From an uncultured Oscillospiraceae bacterium (GTDB lineage: Bacteria > Bacillota > Clostridia > Oscillospirales > Oscillospiraceae), in NCBI GenBank assembly GCA_905234855.1, contig CAJOIU010000003.1:1-64000 (forward strand): a DNA stretch of 64,000 nt, given 5' to 3'. The notes under the pieces were generated by a model that worked only from the letters and a program-made list of their open reading frames with translations, did no database searches and was not told the DNA's origin. Below are positions 16,100 to 25,184 of this stretch, piece by piece. Made by a program: the position numbers and the translations under genes. The stretch's first letter is position 1. Every line of letters begins with the position of its first letter.

Positions 16100-18491
16100 T
16101 CGGTATCTGGACAGCTTAATGCCGGATTTCGGCGAATACTCGCTGGACGCGATCCTTGCGCAGTACCAGTCCGCCGCCGCGGACGAGCCCCCTGCTCCCG
16201 CGGAGAGCGCGGTGAGCATTGCGGCGCGCTCCCGGCGCATCGTGATGGAGGCGCTGGGCGAAACGCTACGCCAGCATCAGGAGCCGGCCGAGGTCAGCGC
16301 CGTTTCCGAACCGCCGCAGGAGGATCCTCTCCCTGCGGCTGAAGCTGTTGCCGATACCGAGGCTACAAAGCCCTTTATCGTCCCCCTGCGAAGACCCGCG
16401 GCGGAAGCTCCCGCCCCGGACGAGGATGAGGATGAGGACGATGTGCCGGAGGAGATCCCGCACGAGGTGTCAACGGACGATGCCGAGGAAGAATCCAAGG
16501 AAGGGGACGCCCCGCCGGAAAAGCCCCGCCCCATCGTCACCGTGGGAGAGGACGGCATCATCACCATCCGCTATGTGCAGACGGAGGAAGCCGCCGAAGG
16601 AGCCGAGCCGGAAGACGAGGAACCGCCGGCCGACGAGCCGCCGGAATCCGAAACCGTGGAGGACGCCGCGGAGGAGTCTGCCGGGATCGCCCGGCCCCGA
16701 CCCCAAACGACCCATCGAAGCCCGCCGAAGCAGGCGGACGCGCCGTCCTTCACCGAACGCTTCCTCGCGCCGCTGGTGCGCATGGTCGCCGTGAGGATCG
16801 CCCGGCGGCAGATGCGCTCGGCGGAGGCCAAAAAATGGCCGGAGCCTGTGGAGCTCCACGAGGCGCCGGAGCTGTCCCCCTTGAAAGCCGCCAAGTTTTA
16901 CGCCTATTACGCCCGATCCATGCGTCTGCGGGGGCGGATCGCCCTGTTTCTGTGCGTCATCCTCGCATGGATCGCCCTCGGCCTGCCCATGGCGGGGATG
17001 CTGGGTCGCAGTCTGCGGCTCCAAGCCGGGGTCAGCCTCGTTCTGACGCTTGCCGTCATGATGGCTGCGCTGGATGTTTTCACCGCCGGTATCCGGCAGC
17101 TTTTTGATATGAGCGTCGGCGCAGAGGCGCTGGCCGCCCTCTCCGCGTTATTCGCCTGCGTGGACGCCGCCCTCGTTCTGCTGGGCTTCGGCAGCGCGCT
17201 GCCCTTCTGCGCCGTGGCCGGGGTATCGCTGACCGCCGCCCTGTGGGGCGAACGCCTCACCTGCACCGCGCGGATGCGTACCTTCAAAACGGCGGCCTCC
17301 TCAAAAGCCCCCTCGGTGCTGTCCCCCGAAGCGGCCTCAAAGGACGGGACGACCGGCCTTCTCCGCTCCGAACGGGAAACGACGGAGGGCATCGTCCGCC
17401 GCGCCGAGGAGCCGGATTTCTGCCGCACCGTCTATACAGCCGCCTCGCCGCTTCTGCTGCTGGCCGCGCTGGTTCTCTCGCTGATCGCCGCTTTGGGCGG
17501 AAACAGCGGCTATTTCCTGCATACGCTCTCCGCTCTCATCGCGATCAGCGCCTCGTTTTCCGCGTTTTTCAGCTTTTCCCTGCCCTATGCCATGACCGCC
17601 CGCAGGCTCCGTGCCTCCGGCGCGGCGCTGGTGGGCTATGCCGGATGCGCGGATATCGGCAAAACCCACCGCATCGTCATCACGGACGAGGATCTCTTCC
17701 CCCCCGGTACGATGAAGTTTTCCGAGATCAACGTACAGGAGGGCGTTTTCGTCGCCAAGGTCGTTGCCGATACGGCGGCGCTTCTGGAGGCCTCCGGCAG
17801 CGGCGTGACCTCGATCTTCCGCGAACTCATCACCCGCCGGGGCTATACCCTGCCGGAGGTAGAGCAGTTCCGCTGTCATGAGGGCGGCGGTCTTTCCGGC
17901 ATCGCGGACGGCGACCGCGTCCTTGTGGGTTCGGCTGGGTTCATGAATCTGATGGGCATTCGCCTGCCCCAGAACCTCACCGCCAAAAACTCGATCTGCA
18001 CCGCCATCGGCGACGAGCTGGTGGGCGTGTTCGTGATCGACTACATACCTGTTACCAGCGTGCAGGACGCGCTGGTGACCCTGCTGCGGGGACGGACGCA
18101 GGCGATCTTCGCCATCCGCGACTTCAATATCACCCCGCTTATGATCCGCCAGCTTTTCCGCGTTCCGACGGATAATTTCCACTTCCCCGCCTTCCGCGAC
18201 CGCTACCGCATCGCCGCCGAAGCCGCGCGCACGGACGCGCCCATCGACGCCGTTATCACGCGAAACGGCGTATTGCCGCTGGCGGACGCCGCCGAGGCCG
18301 GACGCAAGCTTTATAACACCGCCCGGCTCAGCACGATCCTCTCCCTCGTCGGCACCGCGGTCGGCATGGTCATCATGTTCCTCCTGTGCCGGGTGGCCTC
18401 CTTTGAAACCGCCAGCGCGGGCAACATGCTGTCCTTCATGCTGCTGTGGGCGCTGCCCGTTGCGATCCTTTCTGTGGGGCAGAACCGATAA
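16092..18491 (+). CDS. Degenerate P-type ATPase-like membrane protein
   Basis: A 799-residue protein with a long acidic, Pro/Glu-rich N-terminal region (about 1-260) followed by membrane segments (helices near 276-310, 312-345, 350-390, 450-500, 755-795) and a cytoplasmic domain shaped like a P1B-type ATPase. The transmembrane turn SLPYAMTARRLRASGA corresponds to the metal-site helix but lacks CPC. Where DKTGT should stand the sequence reads VITDEDLFPPGTM (D532), and no GDGxND hinge motif exists. The nucleotide-binding domain retains EGGGLSGIADGDRVLVGSAGFM. It is therefore probably catalytically dead, a regulatory or scaffold relative, though a rare ATPase subtype cannot be excluded. Coupled to rlmB by an 8-base overlap. 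The long acidic head is unusual. Confidence 0.7.
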   Translation: MSDRYLDSLMPDFGEYSLDAILAQYQSAAADEPPAPAESAVSIAARSRRIVMEALGETLRQHQEPAEVSAVSEPPQEDPLPAAEAVADTEATKPFIVPLRRPAAEAPAPDEDEDEDDVPEEIPHEVSTDDAEEESKEGDAPPEKPRPIVTVGEDGIITIRYVQTEEAAEGAEPEDEEPPADEPPESETVEDAAEESAGIARPRPQTTHRSPPKQADAPSFTERFLAPLVRMVAVRIARRQMRSAEAKKWPEPVELHEAPELSPLKAAKFYAYYARSMRLRGRIALFLCVILAWIALGLPMAGMLGRSLRLQAGVSLVLTLAVMMAALDVFTAGIRQLFDMSVGAEALAALSALFACVDAALVLLGFGSALPFCAVAGVSLTAALWGERLTCTARMRTFKTAASSKAPSVLSPEAASKDGTTGLLRSERETTEGIVRRAEEPDFCRTVYTAASPLLLLAALVLSLIAALGGNSGYFLHTLSALIAISASFSAFFSFSLPYAMTARRLRASGAALVGYAGCADIGKTHRIVITDEDLFPPGTMKFSEINVQEGVFVAKVVADTAALLEASGSGVTSIFRELITRRGYTLPEVEQFRCHEGGGLSGIADGDRVLVGSAGFMNLMGIRLPQNLTAKNSICTAIGDELVGVFVIDYIPVTSVQDALVTLLRGRTQAIFAIRDFNITPLMIRQLFRVPTDNFHFPAFRDRYRIAAEAARTDAPIDAVITRNGVLPLADAAEAGRKLYNTARLSTILSLVGTAVGMVIMFLLCRVASFETASAGNMLSFMLLWALPVAILSVGQNR

Positions 18492-18526
18492 AAACCGCAA
18501 AACCCAAAACCGCCGCGGATAAACTA

Positions 18527-18555
18527 TTGCCAATTTTTATGCAATCGTGTATAAT
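18527..18555 (+). promoter_or_regulatory. Promoter of the EF-G-like gene
   Basis: TTGCCA (18527-18532), 17 bases, TATAAT (18550-18555). The leader to ATG 18637 is about 75 bases and contains AGAAGGAGAAC before the start. Confidence 0.8.
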
Positions 18556-18636
18556 TATCAAATGAGCGCTGCGATCTGCGCAGCGGTTCCCTTTCATCGT
18601 GAACGACTTCGATTTTAATAGAAGGAGAACTTCCCT

Positions 18637-20667
18637 ATGAGTTATGAACTGAAGAACATCCGCAACATCGCCCTGCTCGGCCACGGCGGCAACGGAAAGA
18701 CCTCGCTGGCGGAGAGCATCCTCTCCGTCGCCGGCATGACCGACCGTCAGGGCCGCGTCGCCGACGGGAACACTGTTTCCGACTTCGACGCCGAGGAGAT
18801 CCGCCGCCAGATCAGTATTTCTGCCACGACCATGTTCGCCAACTGGCAGAAGCACAAGATCAACATTATCGACACGCCGGGCTTCTTTGATTTTGCCGGC
18901 GAGGTCCGTCAGGCGCTGCGCGTCGCCGATATCGGCGTCATCTGCGTTTCCGCGAAGGACGGTCTGAACGTCGGCGCGGAAAAGAGCTGGAAATATCTGA
19001 AGGACGCCCAGAAGCCCCGCTCCATCTATATCTCCAAGATCGACGAGGATCACGCGGATTTCGACAAGACCTTCGATCAGCTCCGCGAGAAATTCGGCAC
19101 CTCCGTCTGCGCCATGACCGCCCCCATCAAGGAGGGCGACAAATACGTCGGCATCGTGGACGTCGTCACCAAGAAGGCATATAAGATGGAGGGCAACAAG
19201 CGCGTTGACGTTGCCGTTCCCGCCGAGATGGAAGGCCGCCTCGAAGAGCTCTATACCGAGATCTGCGAGTCCGCCGCCGAGACCAGCGAAGAGCTGATGG
19301 AGAAGTATTTCGAGACCATGGAGCTGTCCCCGGAGGAGATCTCCGGCGCCCTCGGCACCGCCGTCGCGGACGGCAGCATCTGCCCGGTCTACTGCGGCAG
19401 CGCCTTCACCGGCCTCGGCACCCGCGTTCTGCTCGACGCCGCCGTCAGCATCTTCCCCGAGCCCTCCGAGGGCGGCGAGCCCCTTGATCCCAACGGCCCG
19501 GCCAAGGTCATCGTCTATAAGACCGTTTCCGACCAGTTCGGCAAGTTCTCCCTGTTCAAGGTCGTTTCCGGCAAGGTCACCCCCGACCTTACCCTCACGA
19601 ACGCCCGAAGCGGCGCGCAGGAAAAGCTCGGCCACATCTACACCATGCAGGGCAAGAAGAACACCGAGGTGCAGGTCATCGACTGCGGCGATCTCGGCGC
19701 TGTCTCGAAGCTGACCGACACCAAGACCGGCGACACCCTCTGCGCCCCCGGCGCCGTGGAAGCGCTGCCCGGCATCGAGTTCGACGTTCCCTGCTATCAG
19801 ATGGCCATTGCCCCCAAGGTCAAGGGACAGGACGATAAGGTCGCGCAGGGTCTCTCCCGTCTGAACGAGGAGGATCCCACCTTCACCGTCACGCTGAATG
19901 CCGAGACCCATCAGCAGGTCGTCGCCGGCGCCGGCGATATGCATATCGACGTTCTCTGCTCCAAGCTGAAGAGCAAGTTCGGCGTGGAAGTCGAGCTCTC
20001 TCCCGCCCGCGTGGCCTACCGCGAAAAGATCCGCAAGACCCTCGATACCCACGGCCGCCACAAGAAGCAGACCGGCGGTCACGGCCAGTTCGCGGATGTC
20101 AAGATCCGCTTCGAGCCGCAGTCCGAGCAGGAAGATATGATCTTCGCCGAAGAGGTCTTCGGCGGCAGCGTTCCCAAGAACTTCTTCCCTGCCGTGGAAA
20201 AGGGTCTGCGTGAGTGCTGCGCCAAGGGCGTTCTCGCCGGTTATCCGATGGTGTTCCTGAAGGCCGTTCTCTACGATGGTGACTTCCACCCCGTCGATTC
20301 CTCCGAAATGGCGTTCAAGACCGCTGCCGGTCTTGCCTATAAGGAGCTGGTGAACGCGAATCCCGTCATCATGGAGCCCATCGGCCTGCTCCGCGTCACC
20401 ATTCCCGACGCGAATCTGGGCGATATCATGTCCGATATCCCCTCCAAGCGCCGCGGCACCATGCTCGGCATGACCGCGCACGACGGTCTGCAGGTCGTGG
20501 AGGCCGAGGTCCCCATGGCGGAGATGACCACCTACGCCATCGACCTTCGTTCCATGACGCAGGGTCGCGGCTCCTTCACGCTGGAGTTCATCCGCTACGA
20601 TGAGACGCCTGCCAACGTACAGCAGAAGATCATCGAGGAGGCCAAGGCGCTGGCCGAGGCCGAATGA
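18637..20667 (+). CDS. Elongation factor G-like GTPase
   Basis: A 676-residue translational GTPase of the EF-G-like (EF-G paralogue) group; domains in order are G domain (about 8-275), domain II, domain III, domain IV and domain V. The G motifs differ from ordinary EF-G: P-loop GHGGNGKTS (15-23), G3 DTPGFFDF (79-86) with Phe83 replacing the His that stimulates hydrolysis in EF-G, and SKID instead of NKxD. These are known features of the EF-G-like branch. Its role is unclear; it may act in ribosome rescue, recycling or slow translocation, and it is not the main EF-G. It has its own promoter and terminator, and an AGAAGGAG ribosome binding site. Confidence 0.85.
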   Translation: MSYELKNIRNIALLGHGGNGKTSLAESILSVAGMTDRQGRVADGNTVSDFDAEEIRRQISISATTMFANWQKHKINIIDTPGFFDFAGEVRQALRVADIGVICVSAKDGLNVGAEKSWKYLKDAQKPRSIYISKIDEDHADFDKTFDQLREKFGTSVCAMTAPIKEGDKYVGIVDVVTKKAYKMEGNKRVDVAVPAEMEGRLEELYTEICESAAETSEELMEKYFETMELSPEEISGALGTAVADGSICPVYCGSAFTGLGTRVLLDAAVSIFPEPSEGGEPLDPNGPAKVIVYKTVSDQFGKFSLFKVVSGKVTPDLTLTNARSGAQEKLGHIYTMQGKKNTEVQVIDCGDLGAVSKLTDTKTGDTLCAPGAVEALPGIEFDVPCYQMAIAPKVKGQDDKVAQGLSRLNEEDPTFTVTLNAETHQQVVAGAGDMHIDVLCSKLKSKFGVEVELSPARVAYREKIRKTLDTHGRHKKQTGGHGQFADVKIRFEPQSEQEDMIFAEEVFGGSVPKNFFPAVEKGLRECCAKGVLAGYPMVFLKAVLYDGDFHPVDSSEMAFKTAAGLAYKELVNANPVIMEPIGLLRVTIPDANLGDIMSDIPSKRRGTMLGMTAHDGLQVVEAEVPMAEMTTYAIDLRSMTQGRGSFTLEFIRYDETPANVQQKIIEEAKALAEAE

Positions 20668-20683
20668 TCCCATAAATGATCCG

Positions 20684-20716
20684 CAAGGGGAGGCACAGCG
20701 CTTCCCCTTGTTTTTT
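20684..20716 (+). terminator. Terminator after the EF-G-like gene
   Basis: CAAGGGGA at 20684-20691 pairs with TCCCCTTG at 20703-20710, followed by TTTTTT. Confidence 0.85.
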
Positions 20717-20728
20717 CGGAGGATTTCT

Positions 20729-20908
20729 ATGAACAGACGTTCCCGCGAGGGATTTCAGGCGATATGGCTGGCAGCCGTTATGCTATGCGCGGTCATCGCG
20801 GTTTTCTGCGCGATCCTTGTTTCCTGCACCAAGGCTTCCGGCAGCCCGCCCGCGCCGAAAACGCAGACGGAAGACAGCGCGATCCTGCCCGACGACACCG
20901 GCGACTGA
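20729..20908 (+). CDS. Small membrane protein, 59 residues
   Basis: A short gene starting at ATG 20729, five bases after GGAGGAT. It encodes a single predicted N-terminal membrane helix (AIWLAAVMLCAVIAVFCAIL) ending near VSC, then an acidic tail. The segment ILVSC resembles a lipobox but lacks the usual G/A before Cys, so lipidation is doubtful. It lies just after the EF-G-like terminator, and a hairpin follows its stop. Function unknown; resembles small membrane proteins common in Clostridia. Confidence 0.55.
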   Translation: MNRRSREGFQAIWLAAVMLCAVIAVFCAILVSCTKASGSPPAPKTQTEDSAILPDDTGD

Positions 20909-20919
20909 CGCGCCGATCA

Positions 20920-20951
20920 CCTCCCGCATAGAATGTGCGGGAGGTTTTTAT
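20920..20951 (+). promoter_or_regulatory. Terminator-like hairpin containing the next gene's Shine-Dalgarno
   Basis: CCTCCCGCA at 20920-20928 pairs perfectly with TGCGGGAGG at 20936-20944, followed by TTTTTAT and then ATG 20952. The right arm contains GGGAGG, the ribosome binding site of the downstream gene, so the fold would both resemble an intrinsic terminator and hide the start signal. Confidence 0.7.
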
Positions 20952-21434
20952 ATGACAGAATTTACGATGAACGACAGCCTTCAGGAAACCATCACCGGCT
21001 TCGATGCCGTATGGCGGCGCGTCAAGGGCGGCGCCGCCGCGCCGTCGGAGGATGAATCCCTGTGTCTTCTGATACGAGGCGAGCAATGCTCCGCAGTGTA
21101 TGACGCCTGCCTCGCCCGCATGTTTCAGGGCACGGCTCGCTCTCTTCTCCAAACCCATGCCAATAACGCCTCGGCGAGGGCGCGGCGTCTCGGCGCGGAA
21201 TACTTCATCCGCACCGGCCTGTGCAGCACGCCCGAGGAAGAGTGTCACCCCTGCGGCCGCCGGCTGATCGCGCTGCGCACGGCCATGGAAAAGGACTCCG
21301 CCGCCGCCGAAGCCTATCGCGCCGCCGCAAGGGACACGTCCTGCGCGGAGCTGGAGGCGATATATCAGCGTTTTGCCGAAGCCAGATGCGCCGCCGCGCA
21401 GGATAAGCGCGGCATCATCCTTCGCTGCTTCTGA
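20952..21434 (+). CDS. Ferritin-like fold protein, degenerate
   Basis: A 160-residue, alpha-helical protein rich in Ala, Glu and Arg, resembling the ferritin-like domain proteins of Oscillospiraceae. Two helix pairs can be traced: LIRGEQCSAVYDACLARMF with HANNASARARRLGAEYF, and RLIALRTAMEKDSAAAEAY with AELEAIYQRFAEARCAAAQ. Of the usual di-iron ligands some Glu positions remain, but the ExxH pairs are not clear, so iron binding is doubtful. Several Cys residues (60s-110s) are noteworthy. ATG 20952 is 7 bases after GGGAGG, which lies in the hairpin. Family assignment is tentative. Confidence 0.5.
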   Translation: MTEFTMNDSLQETITGFDAVWRRVKGGAAAPSEDESLCLLIRGEQCSAVYDACLARMFQGTARSLLQTHANNASARARRLGAEYFIRTGLCSTPEEECHPCGRRLIALRTAMEKDSAAAEAYRAAARDTSCAELEAIYQRFAEARCAAAQDKRGIILRCF

Positions 21435-21462
21435 CGGATAAGCGCCTGCCTGTTATGCGGCA

Positions 21463-21508
21463 GCAGCCTCCGTCCCTTCCAAGGAAGCGGACGGAGGCTG
21501 CTTGCTTT
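21463..21508 (+). terminator. Terminator after the ferritin-like gene
   Basis: GCAGCCTCCGTCC (21463-21475) pairs perfectly with GGACGGAGGCTGC (21489-21501), followed by TTGCTTTG; a 13-bp stem with a modest T-run. Confidence 0.75.
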
Positions 21509-21563
21509 GTCCCGTTATGACCGCCGGCGGGCGCGGGCTTTCCGCCGCCTCATCAGACGGGGA

Positions 21564-22178
21564 TCACTGCCTGATCCTCTTATGCAAATAAATCTCGACG
21601 GCCGTATTGACGCAAATCAGCACGAGCGCCCAGACCCCCAGCAGAACCGTACGGTCAGCGAGGAACAGCGGATACGGAGCCAATACCATCGAACCCAAGA
21701 GGTTGTAGAGAAGGGACGATAAAAAGATACTGATCGCGGGGAAGGCGATCATCCAGTAACGCGCGACCGCCTTCGGATCGATGATCCGATTCAGCCTGGC
21801 CGCATAGATCACCACAACGGAACCGATCTGCCAGATGAAGCCGTTCATAATGGCAAAGGCATTCTGGTTTTCATACCAAAACGCGCAGGTCATGATATAG
21901 CCGATCCACGCCATGTAGGGTGCAAGGAGCGCCAAGGCATTCCCGATGTGCTTTCCTGTCTTCTTTTCATCGGCGGCCGGCTCGATCCCTTTGAGAAGAT
22001 AATCCGTTGTGACCTCAAAGAAATCGCTCATCAGTACGATCTTGTCCAGTTCGGGGACACTCTGCTCCGATTCCCATTTGCTGACTGCCTGTCTGCTGAC
22101 GCCCAGCCTGTCCGCCAGCGCTTCCTGTGAGATTCCCTTTTGCTTCCGCAATTCCAATATTCTGTCTGCAAGCTTCAT
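21564..22178 (-). CDS. XRE-family regulator with membrane domain
   Basis: A 204-residue protein with an N-terminal Xre helix-turn-helix (residues 2-60; [20 protein letters not shown] is the DNA-recognition part) fused to a C-terminal hydrophobic domain with about four membrane helices (from about residue 85). Such membrane-tethered repressors are common in Firmicutes and often respond to membrane state or to a neighbouring transporter. ATG 22178 follows GGAGGTAATCACC. It is divergent from the C1 peptidase gene, whose promoter at 22405-22433 could be its target; that is a guess. Confidence 0.82.
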   Translation of the reverse strand: MKLADRILELRKQKGISQEALADRLGVSRQAVSKWESEQSVPELDKIVLMSDFFEVTTDYLLKGIEPAADEKKTGKHIGNALALLAPYMAWIGYIMTCAFWYENQNAFAIMNGFIWQIGSVVVIYAARLNRIIDPKAVARYWMIAFPAISIFLSSLLYNLLGSMVLAPYPLFLADRTVLLGVWALVLICVNTAVEIYLHKRIRQ

Positions 22179-22404
22179 GGTGATTACCTCCTTTGGTGGC
22201 TTCATCTTACACTTTTCCTTGGTTGCGGAGCCACCATTTGGGAGCGGAACTTTGTCAACTGCCGGTTGCGGTTTCTCCCGCGCCGGTCATTCTATGCTTT
22301 CAGAGCCGTTGATCCCGATTTCTCATATTGTATTCTACAGTCCCTCCGGCTCCCTGTCAAACACAGGGCAAATAATCAAGCGAAATCTTCCCGCTCATCG
22401 GCTG

Positions 22405-22433
22405 TTGACACATTAGTTACAATATGTTAAAAT
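22405..22433 (+). promoter_or_regulatory. Strong promoter of the C1 peptidase gene
   Basis: TTGACA (22405-22410), 17 bases, TAAAAT (22428-22433): perfect -35 and near-perfect -10. The predicted leader is about 35 bases, AT-rich. Confidence 0.8.
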
Positions 22434-22475
22434 ACGGTTACAAATATGTTTACAACGGGAAGGATGCACCGTTTT

Positions 22476-25127
22476 ATGAAACGACTGATCGCCATGCTGC
22501 TGGCCGCCGTGCTTCTCGGCAGTCTGCCCGCGCTGGCCGTCGGAGCGGAGGAGCCGCTGCCGGACGGCATGTTTCTGCTGGGGGACGCCTCGGAATACGG
22601 CGATATCGCCGTGATCCGGGGGGACGCGCCCACGGCGGAAGAAAGCGACGGCGTGATCGTAGCCTATGCGGAGGATATATCCGTGTCCGACGCGGCGAGC
22701 ATGGCAGCCATCGGCGTCGACGGCGCTCCCAGCGGTCTTCCCACGGCCTATGATCCCCGGGGCACGGCGCTTCCCGCCGTGCGGCAGCAGGGCACATGGA
22801 ACACCTGCTGGGCCATGTCCGCCATCGCTGCGGCGGAGCTGGACGGCATCGCCGACGGGCTTCTCTCCGCCAAATCCGTCAATCTGAGCGAACGGCATCT
22901 TATCTATTTCTTCTCGCATCAGGCCGACGATCCGCTGGACAACTCCTCGAACGACTACAACGTGGATCCCACATTCTGGATCCGTTCCGGCGGCAACCCG
23001 GTCGTGGCGGCCATGACCCTCGCGAGCTGGCACGGCGCGGCCTCGGAGAAAGCCACCGATTCGGCCTACAGCGGCCTTTCCGCTTCCGATTCCCTCCGGG
23101 CGGACACCGCCTATGCCGATGTGCTGCATTTGGAGAACACCTACACCGTGAACCTTTCCTCCGCCGCAGGACGCACCGCCCTCAAAGGGCTGATCCAAGA
23201 ACACGGCGGCGCGGTGCTGTGCCTGTATTTCAACAGCGGCTATCTTTTCGCGGGTTCGCCCTCCGCCCATACGGGCAGCGGCGGAGATCCCTCCCCCTTC
23301 CTCCCCACGACGGACGCCGACGAGGGCGACGGGGAACCCATGCCCGCCTCGGACGCCGCGCCGGAATCCGATCCCGAGCCGCTCCCCGAGCCGGAAACCG
23401 ACATGCCGGGGACGGAAGAAATACCTGCGGAGATGGACGATACGCTCCCCGCGGAAGCCCCGGAGACAGACGATACCGCCGAGCCGGAGCCTGCGCCAGA
23501 GCCGGAATCGGAGCCGGAGGATACGCCCCCGAAGCCGGAAGAGGTATCTACGGAGCCGGAAACTTCCCCGATGGACGTCTCCGACGATCCCGAGCCTCTG
23601 CCGGAGGAGAGCGCTCCGCCGGAGCCCATCGATGGGGACGCCTCCGTATCCCTTGACGGCGCCCCCGGCACCGAAGCCGATCCCGCCGATACGGACGCGG
23701 AGGATTACACCGTCTGCTATTATCAGGACATCGTCGCCGCCGCAACAAATCACGAGGTCGTCATCGTCGGATGGGACGACGATTATCCAGCGGAAAACTT
23801 CGGCTGCTCCGATCAGGGCGCGATCCCGCCCGCCGACGGCGCATGGCTGTGCCGCAACTCCTATGGCAGCCATTGGGCAGGCGGCGACGGCTATTTCTGG
23901 ATCTCCTATTACGATGCCTCCGTCCGCTATAATTCCGCCCGAATCGACGGACGCGCTACCGTTTTCGACTTCGCCCCGGCGGACAATTACGAAAACAATT
24001 ATGAATATGACGGTGCGGCGATCTTGGGCTATGTGAACGACAGCATCGACGGCAAGGGGCTTTCCACCGGGAAGGTCGCCTCCGCCGATTCCCGCCGCTG
24101 GTACGCAAATATCTTCACCGCAGCCGCGAACGACGCGCCCCGGGGCACGGAACAGCTCCGGGCGGTGGCCACCTATACTTACAGTGCCGGTGTCCCCTAT
24201 ACCGTTTCGGTGTATACCGGCCTCACCGACGCCGCCGATCCTGTCTCCGGCACGCTGGCTGCCACACAGTCCGGCACCTTCGAGTTTGCCGGGTTCCATA
24301 CCGTCGCGCTGACGAAGCCGGTATCTCTGCGGGAGGACGAGCGTTTCAGCGTTGTCTTCTCCGTGGGCGGCGCGGCAGACGGCTCGATCTATCTGCCCGC
24401 CTGCTATACCAGCGCCAACTGGCATTCCACCAACGAGACGCTGGCCGGCCAGAGCTTCGCCTCCCTCGACGGCAAAAGCTGGCACGACTGCAGCGAGCTG
24501 AAAAACGCGCCTAACGTCCGCATCAAGGCATACACGGACAACGCGGACGCCGTGTTCCCCTTTGCCGACGTTTCGGAGACGGCGTGGTATTACGGCGACG
24601 TAGAGGCGAGCTGGCTCAAATATCTGGTCGAGGGCATGTCCGACACCGCTTACGCGCCGGCGAAAAACGCCACCCGCGCCCAGATCGTCGCCGTGCTGCA
24701 TCGGCTGGACGAGGACAGCGCGACCGCCTCCCGGACTTCTTTCGATGACGTGAAGCCCGGCGCGTGGTATTACGACGATGTGTGCTGGGCGGAGAGCCTC
24801 GGGATCATCACCGGCTCGGACGACGACGGCGACGGCGTATTCAGCTTCCGGCCGAACGCTGGCATCACCCGGCAGGAGTTCGTGACGCTCCTGTACCGTT
24901 ATGCGGCGAAGAGGGGGCTGAAGACCTCCCAAAAAGCCGATATAGCCTCCTTTGCCGACAGCGGCTCCGTCGCCGGCTGGGCTTCGGACGCCATGGCATG
25001 GAGCGTTGCCGTGGGGCTGCAAAAAGGCTCCTATTCCTCCGCCCGGGGCTATGAGCTTCTGCCGCAGGGCAGCGTGACCCGCGCCCAGCTTGCCGCGTTT
25101 CTGAACCGCTTTTCCGATATGCTGTGA
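22476..25127 (+). CDS. SLH-anchored papain-like cysteine peptidase
   Basis: An 883-residue exported enzyme. A signal peptide (1-29) is followed by a C1A peptidase with catalytic Cys111 (GTWNTCWAM), His426 (NHEVVIVGW) and Asn461 (RNSYGSHW), preceded by the oxyanion Gln in RQQG. The Cys-His distance is about 315 residues, roughly double that of papain, because a long acidic Pro/Glu/Asp/Ser tract (about 268-410) interrupts the domain. A lectin-like domain follows (about 480-680), as in many clostridial C1A peptidases. The C-terminus has three SLH domains (about 694-748, 760-815, 825-883), so the enzyme is tethered to the cell wall. Start 22476 (after GGGAAGG); 22464 and 22446 are alternatives in frame. 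Confidence 0.9.
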   Translation: MKRLIAMLLAAVLLGSLPALAVGAEEPLPDGMFLLGDASEYGDIAVIRGDAPTAEESDGVIVAYAEDISVSDAASMAAIGVDGAPSGLPTAYDPRGTALPAVRQQGTWNTCWAMSAIAAAELDGIADGLLSAKSVNLSERHLIYFFSHQADDPLDNSSNDYNVDPTFWIRSGGNPVVAAMTLASWHGAASEKATDSAYSGLSASDSLRADTAYADVLHLENTYTVNLSSAAGRTALKGLIQEHGGAVLCLYFNSGYLFAGSPSAHTGSGGDPSPFLPTTDADEGDGEPMPASDAAPESDPEPLPEPETDMPGTEEIPAEMDDTLPAEAPETDDTAEPEPAPEPESEPEDTPPKPEEVSTEPETSPMDVSDDPEPLPEESAPPEPIDGDASVSLDGAPGTEADPADTDAEDYTVCYYQDIVAAATNHEVVIVGWDDDYPAENFGCSDQGAIPPADGAWLCRNSYGSHWAGGDGYFWISYYDASVRYNSARIDGRATVFDFAPADNYENNYEYDGAAILGYVNDSIDGKGLSTGKVASADSRRWYANIFTAAANDAPRGTEQLRAVATYTYSAGVPYTVSVYTGLTDAADPVSGTLAATQSGTFEFAGFHTVALTKPVSLREDERFSVVFSVGGAADGSIYLPACYTSANWHSTNETLAGQSFASLDGKSWHDCSELKNAPNVRIKAYTDNADAVFPFADVSETAWYYGDVEASWLKYLVEGMSDTAYAPAKNATRAQIVAVLHRLDEDSATASRTSFDDVKPGAWYYDDVCWAESLGIITGSDDDGDGVFSFRPNAGITRQEFVTLLYRYAAKRGLKTSQKADIASFADSGSVAGWASDAMAWSVAVGLQKGSYSSARGYELLPQGSVTRAQLAAFLNRFSDML

Positions 25128-25142
25128 ACCGCATAAAACATA

Positions 25143-25184
25143 ACAGGTGCGAGCCGGTTTTCGGTCTCGCACCTGTATTATTTT
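25143..25184 (+). terminator. Bidirectional terminator between C1 peptidase and radical SAM genes
   Basis: ACAGGTGCGAG (25143-25153) pairs perfectly with CTCGCACCTGT (25166-25176), followed by ATTATTTT. The stop of the minus-strand radical SAM gene lies inside its right edge. Confidence 0.85.

Noticed and set aside
18436-20673. 745-residue minus-strand ORF opposite the EF-G-like gene
   Set aside because: Antisense shadow of a high-GC gene: hydrophobic Leu/Gly/Asp-rich sequence with no family match, no start signal, and terminator and promoter placed for the plus-strand gene.
22413-25172. 919-residue minus-strand ORF opposite the C1 peptidase
   Set aside because: Antisense shadow; the plus strand has an intact catalytic triad, SLH domains, promoter and terminator.
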